Assembly (NCBI GenBank): GCA_012269745.1
Contig: JAAXJR010000041.1
Coordinates: forward strand, 1 to 64,000
From: Flavobacteriales bacterium
GTDB taxonomy: Bacteria; Bacteroidota; Bacteroidia; Flavobacteriales; Schleiferiaceae
Direction of reading: 5' to 3'
Length of the DNA stretch: 64,000 nt
Numbering within the stretch: position 1 is the first letter of the stretch; each line of letters opens with the position of its first letter. The position numbers were made by a program, and so were the translations under genes. Shown piece after piece: positions 61,400 to 64,000 of the stretch. The notes below the pieces were generated by a model, which searched no databases, was not told where the DNA came from, and saw nothing but the letters and a program-made list of their open reading frames with translations.

Positions 61400-62383
61400 A
61401 TGATAATCACCAAGACTCCTTTTAGAATCTCCTTTGTAGGCGGTGGAAGCGATTTAGAAAGCTTTTTTAGCAAGAAAAAAGGTGCTGTTTTGAGTACAAC
61501 AATTGATAAGTATATGTACATCAGCACTCATGAGTTTTTCGAAAGAAACAAGATTCGTTGTAAATACTCCCAAACAGAAACCGTTGACAACGTTGATGAA
61601 CTGCAACATCCCATATTAAGAACGGTACTTAAGGATTTCGATGTAAAGGGCATCGAAGTAAGCTCTATTGCGGATATACCAGGTGGCACAGGAATGGGCA
61701 GTAGCTCCAGCTTTACAGTTGGATTATTGCACAATATCAGCGCTTACACGAATAAATTGGTGACCAAAGAAAGCCTAGGTGCAGGTGCTTGCCGAGTGGA
61801 AATTGATCTTTTGGGTGAACCTATTGGTAAACAAGATCAGTACGCAGCAGCCTACGGTGGCTTGAACATTATTGAGTTTAATCCCGACGGAAGTGTCAAT
61901 GTTGAGCCTATCTACATCAGCGCTGAAACGAGGACGGAATTGAACAACAATCTTAAACTCTACTACATCGGAAATCAACGTAGTGCTAGTAAAATCCTGG
62001 CAGAGCAAAAGAAAAACACCTCTCAACAGGACAAATTCAAGGCGCTCGAAAAGATGGTTGACCTAGTCTATGATCTAAAAGAAGTGCTCATCAAAGGGGA
62101 TTTGGCATCTTTTGGTGATCTACTGCATGAAAATTGGCTTTTAAAACAAAGCTTAGCTAAGGGCATTACTACCCCTCGCATCAACGATTTATATGAGGCA
62201 GCGACAAAAGCAGGCGCCCGTGGAGGTAAGCTTTTAGGTGCCGGTGGTGGTGGTTTCATGCTCTTTTATGTAGACGCGGAAAAGCACCTAGCTGTAGATG
62301 AAGCCATGGCGGAATTAGATGCAACACCATTCGATTTCAAAATGGAAACTGATGGATCGAAGATCATTCACATCGAAAGTTGA
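61400..62383 (+). CDS. hddA: D-glycero-alpha-D-manno-heptose-7-phosphate kinase-like GHMP kinase
   Basis: A 327-residue GHMP-superfamily kinase. Start MIITKTPFRISFVGGGSDL (the HddA/fucokinase N-terminal signature), the ATP loop IPGGTGMGSSSSFTVGL and motif 3 GGKLLGAGGGGFMLFY are clear. By family it phosphorylates heptose-7-phosphate at C1. The nucleotidyltransferase/phosphatase fusion at 15204-16496 would act on the product. ATG 61400 gives the canonical N-terminus; an upstream start at 61340 does not. Confidence 0.87.
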   Translation: MIITKTPFRISFVGGGSDLESFFSKKKGAVLSTTIDKYMYISTHEFFERNKIRCKYSQTETVDNVDELQHPILRTVLKDFDVKGIEVSSIADIPGGTGMGSSSSFTVGLLHNISAYTNKLVTKESLGAGACRVEIDLLGEPIGKQDQYAAAYGGLNIIEFNPDGSVNVEPIYISAETRTELNNNLKLYYIGNQRSASKILAEQKKNTSQQDKFKALEKMVDLVYDLKEVLIKGDLASFGDLLHENWLLKQSLAKGITTPRINDLYEAATKAGARGGKLLGAGGGGFMLFYVDAEKHLAVDEAMAELDATPFDFKMETDGSKIIHIES

Positions 62384-62394
62384 TGCTATGCGGC

Positions 62395-62422
62395 TTGTGC
62401 ATTGATTATTTATGTACTTTTG
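62395..62422 (+). promoter_or_regulatory. Promoter of the rpsP-rimM operon
   Basis: TTG (62395-62397) - 17 bases - TACTTTTG (62415-62422), an exact -7 element. Predicts a start near 62428 and a leader of about 50 bases before ATG 62478. Confidence 0.7.
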
Positions 62423-62477
62423 CCGCTCAATTATTCATTAATTAACGGGGTTTCGGACCCTTTTAAAACAATTAATT

Positions 62478-63026
62478 ATGGCAACTAAGATTCGTTTGCA
62501 AAGAGGTGGTCGCAAGTCGCGTCCTATTTACTCAATCGTTGTGGCAGATGCTCGCGCTAAGCGTGATGGTCGTTTCATCGAGAAATTAGGGACATACAAC
62601 CCGAACACTAACCCAGCAACAATCGATCTAAACTTTGATTCAGCTCTATCATGGGTGATGAAAGGTGCACAGCCAACTGATACGGCTCGCGCAATTCTAT
62701 CTTACCGTGGTATCATGATGAAAAAGCACTTGCTTGAAGGTGTACGCAAAGGTGCATTGACTGAAGAGCAAGCAGAAGCTAAATACGAAGCTTGGCTAAG
62801 CGAGAAAGAAGCTAAAATCGGCGCTAACACTAAAGCGATCGCTGATAAGAAGGCTTCAGAGAAATCTGCTCGTCTAGCTGCTGAAAGCGAAGTAAACAAG
62901 GCTCGTGCTGCTGCAATCGCTGCTGCTAACGCTCCTGCTCCAGTAGAAGAAGCGCCAGCAGAAGAAACTGAAGCTGCTGCTGAAGAGGCACCAGCGGAAG
63001 AAGCTGCAGAAGAAAGCGCAGAGTAA
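62478..63026 (+). CDS. rpsP: 30S ribosomal protein S16 with acidic C-terminal extension
   Basis: A 182-residue S16. The conserved core is residues 1-85 ([47 protein letters not shown]). Typical S16 is 80-90 residues. Here a long helical extension follows, then from about 150 a low-complexity Ala/Glu/Pro tail (repeats of the kind EEAPAEE). Such extensions are known in Bacteroidota. Followed two bases later by rimM, its classical neighbour. Confidence 0.96.
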   Translation: MATKIRLQRGGRKSRPIYSIVVADARAKRDGRFIEKLGTYNPNTNPATIDLNFDSALSWVMKGAQPTDTARAILSYRGIMMKKHLLEGVRKGALTEEQAEAKYEAWLSEKEAKIGANTKAIADKKASEKSARLAAESEVNKARAAAIAAANAPAPVEEAPAEETEAAAEEAPAEEAAEESAE

Positions 63027-63028
63027 TT

Positions 63029-63538
63029 GTGCAAAAGGAGCAGTGCTTTTTACTCGGTAAGATCACTAAACTCCATGGGTATAAGGGAGCTATGGTTCTC
63101 CATATTGACTCTTCTACCCCACAATACTTTAAAACATTGGAATCGGTTTTCTTGGAATTTAACCAAGAGCTGATTCCATTTTTTTTTGCCGAACGTGGCA
63201 AACTCAACGGTAAGAAGCTAATCATTAAACTTGAAGACGTTGCGCCAGAAGAGGCCGCAAGATTCGTTGGTTGCCAAGCTTACTTGCCACAAGAAATGCT
63301 CCCAGCTCCAAAAGAAGGATTTTACGACAAGGCTATTATAGGTTTCCAAGCATTTTCGAATGAACAGCAAATTGGCACCATTACGGAAGTTGTAGAAAAT
63401 GCTGCACAAAACTTATTTGTCATTGAACAAGGTGAAAAGGAGTACTTAGTTCCTGCCGTGGAAGCATTCATTCAAAAAATTGAACATGCTGAGAAAATCG
63501 TTTATCTTGAATTGCCAGAAGGTTTATTGGACCTTTGA
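63029..63538 (+). CDS. rimM: Ribosome maturation factor RimM
   Basis: A 169-residue protein starting at GTG 63029, two bases after the rpsP stop. N-terminal RimM beta-barrel (CFLLGKITKLHGYKGAMVLHID, EDVAPEEAARFVGCQAYLP) and PRC-like C-terminal domain (ALIGFQAF-like GFQAFSNEQQIGTITEV, LVPAVEAFIQKI). Assists 30S head assembly, where S16 and S19 bind. GTG is the only start that retains the domain's first strand. Confidence 0.94.
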   Translation: MQKEQCFLLGKITKLHGYKGAMVLHIDSSTPQYFKTLESVFLEFNQELIPFFFAERGKLNGKKLIIKLEDVAPEEAARFVGCQAYLPQEMLPAPKEGFYDKAIIGFQAFSNEQQIGTITEVVENAAQNLFVIEQGEKEYLVPAVEAFIQKIEHAEKIVYLELPEGLLDL

Positions 63539-63544
63539 TCACAG

Positions 63545-63973
63545 ATGAACGAACACAAACCATACGATCCGAGATACTTGCATTTGATTTTCAGTGCATT
63601 GCTCATGATTCAGTTAGTTTTAACCTCGGTAGTACTTTATGTTGCTAGCGACAGTGCCAGCATATTTCTACTCCCTTTTGCGGGGAATACCTACGCTATT
63701 CCAGGAATCGCCTTTGTCCTTCTACTTTTAGGCAGGTACGTATGGAACAATGGTATGCGTGAAATTTCCACCAAAGACAATCTTTTCGATAAACTTGAAA
63801 TACTTACCAAAATTCATATTTGGAGATGGGTATTGGTCCAATTAGGCACACTCATACTATTGACCTACACCTTGGTAGAAGGCAATTTCTATTATTTCAT
63901 TTTTGCCTTGGTTAATATTGTCTATTTCTTCACCTTGCGACCAAAGATATTCGGACTCGCAGGAGAATTATGA
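63545..63973 (+). CDS. Four-helix integral membrane protein, unknown
   Basis: A 142-residue protein with four predicted membrane helices (about 13-33, 40-62, 92-110, 113-131) and a short charged N-terminus. No family recognised. It starts six bases after rimM and ends overlapping the next ATG (ATGA), so it belongs to the rpsP-rimM transcription unit. Confidence 0.7.
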   Translation: MNEHKPYDPRYLHLIFSALLMIQLVLTSVVLYVASDSASIFLLPFAGNTYAIPGIAFVLLLLGRYVWNNGMREISTKDNLFDKLEILTKIHIWRWVLVQLGTLILLTYTLVEGNFYYFIFALVNIVYFFTLRPKIFGLAGEL

Positions 63974-64000
63974 AACTCGTAGGGCCTTTTCAAATGAAAC
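63970..64000 (+). CDS. Start of a truncated gene at the window edge
   Basis: ATG 63970 overlaps the preceding stop (ATGA) and the frame stays open to the end of the window, giving MKLVGPFQMK. The start is reminiscent of Bacteroidota imidazolonepropionases (MKLIGPF...), but ten residues are not enough to assign it. Confidence 0.35.
   Translation, partial: MKLVGPFQMK

Noticed and set aside
1-64000. CRISPR arrays, insertion sequences, prophage or integrative elements
   Set aside because: No regularly spaced direct repeats, transposase/integrase-like proteins or terminal inverted repeats were seen; composition by eye is even and gene content is core.

Overview
The window is chromosomal DNA of a Bacteroidota bacterium, most likely a marine Flavobacteriales member (Cryomorphaceae/Schleiferiaceae-like; the rank below order is a guess). 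The signs are two secreted proteins with type IX secretion (T9SS) C-terminal domains, a TonB-dependent receptor with a carboxypeptidase-regulatory N-domain, an OstA-like protein, a fused alpha/beta 2-oxoacid dehydrogenase E1, the gene order ftsK-lolA-lptF...ribB, the Bacteroidota promoter signature (TAnnTTTG, sometimes with an upstream TTG) and an absence of Shine-Dalgarno leaders. Coding density is very high. No gene-free stretch exceeds 300 bases, and I see no insertion sequence, prophage, CRISPR array or rRNA.

Layout. 1-7.5 kb: 3' part of purA, OstA-like protein, MazG-like pyrophosphohydrolase, fused E1, RsmB/NOP-type rRNA methyltransferase, murQ and two small membrane proteins. 7.5-14.7 kb: secreted subtilase, mnmA, a YwqK-repeat protein, then three predicted outer-membrane proteins, two of which form an unrecognised family with three glycine clusters each, plus a secreted Cys/His-rich protein. 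14.78 kb: tRNA-Asp. 15-32.6 kb: heptose guanylyltransferase/phosphatase fusion, tamB, tsaD, a rimB-like protease gene with rimK, rsmE, rhomboid, rarA, OmpA/PD40 lipid- or wall-associated protein, AAA_28 ATPase, recQ, fmt, HU, pdxH, yqgE. 32.6-46.9 kb, all minus strand: aminotransferase IV, a T9SS hydrolase-fold protein with its TonB receptor, and a tight eight-gene run (dimethylargininase-like, ctlX, argS, dipeptidase, ffh, folD, queE, sua5). 47-55.7 kb, plus strand: seven overlapping genes ftsK-lolA-lptF-GT4-GT2-ribB-orphan ABC membrane domain. 55.7-59.3 kb: lipoprotein plus DUF5723 barrel. 59.4-61.3 kb: DUF58, two four-helix-bundle proteins and a tiny PID-CTERM-like protein. 61.4-64 kb: heptose-7-phosphate kinase, rpsP, rimM, a membrane protein and the first codons of another gene.

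How it fits together. Translation and tRNA/rRNA modification dominate (mnmA, tsaD, sua5, queE, rsmE, NOP methyltransferase, rimK, rimM, rpsP, argS, fmt, ffh, tRNA-Asp). A second theme is envelope building: OstA-like, TamB, LolA, LptF, glycosyltransferases, heptose activation, OmpA and several predicted barrels. 

The most striking sequence-level signals are (i) many genes whose -7 promoter element lies only 3-8 bases before the start codon, implying leaderless mRNAs; (ii) extreme compaction, with convergent genes sharing 4-base palindromic stops (TTAA, CTAG, TTAA), a divergent pair sharing CATG for both starts, and promoters fused to terminators; (iii) the unrecognised tri-glycine-cluster protein family at 10.9-14.3 kb; and (iv) the DUF58/four-helix/PID operon. 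No single region is a clear new defence or mobile system.
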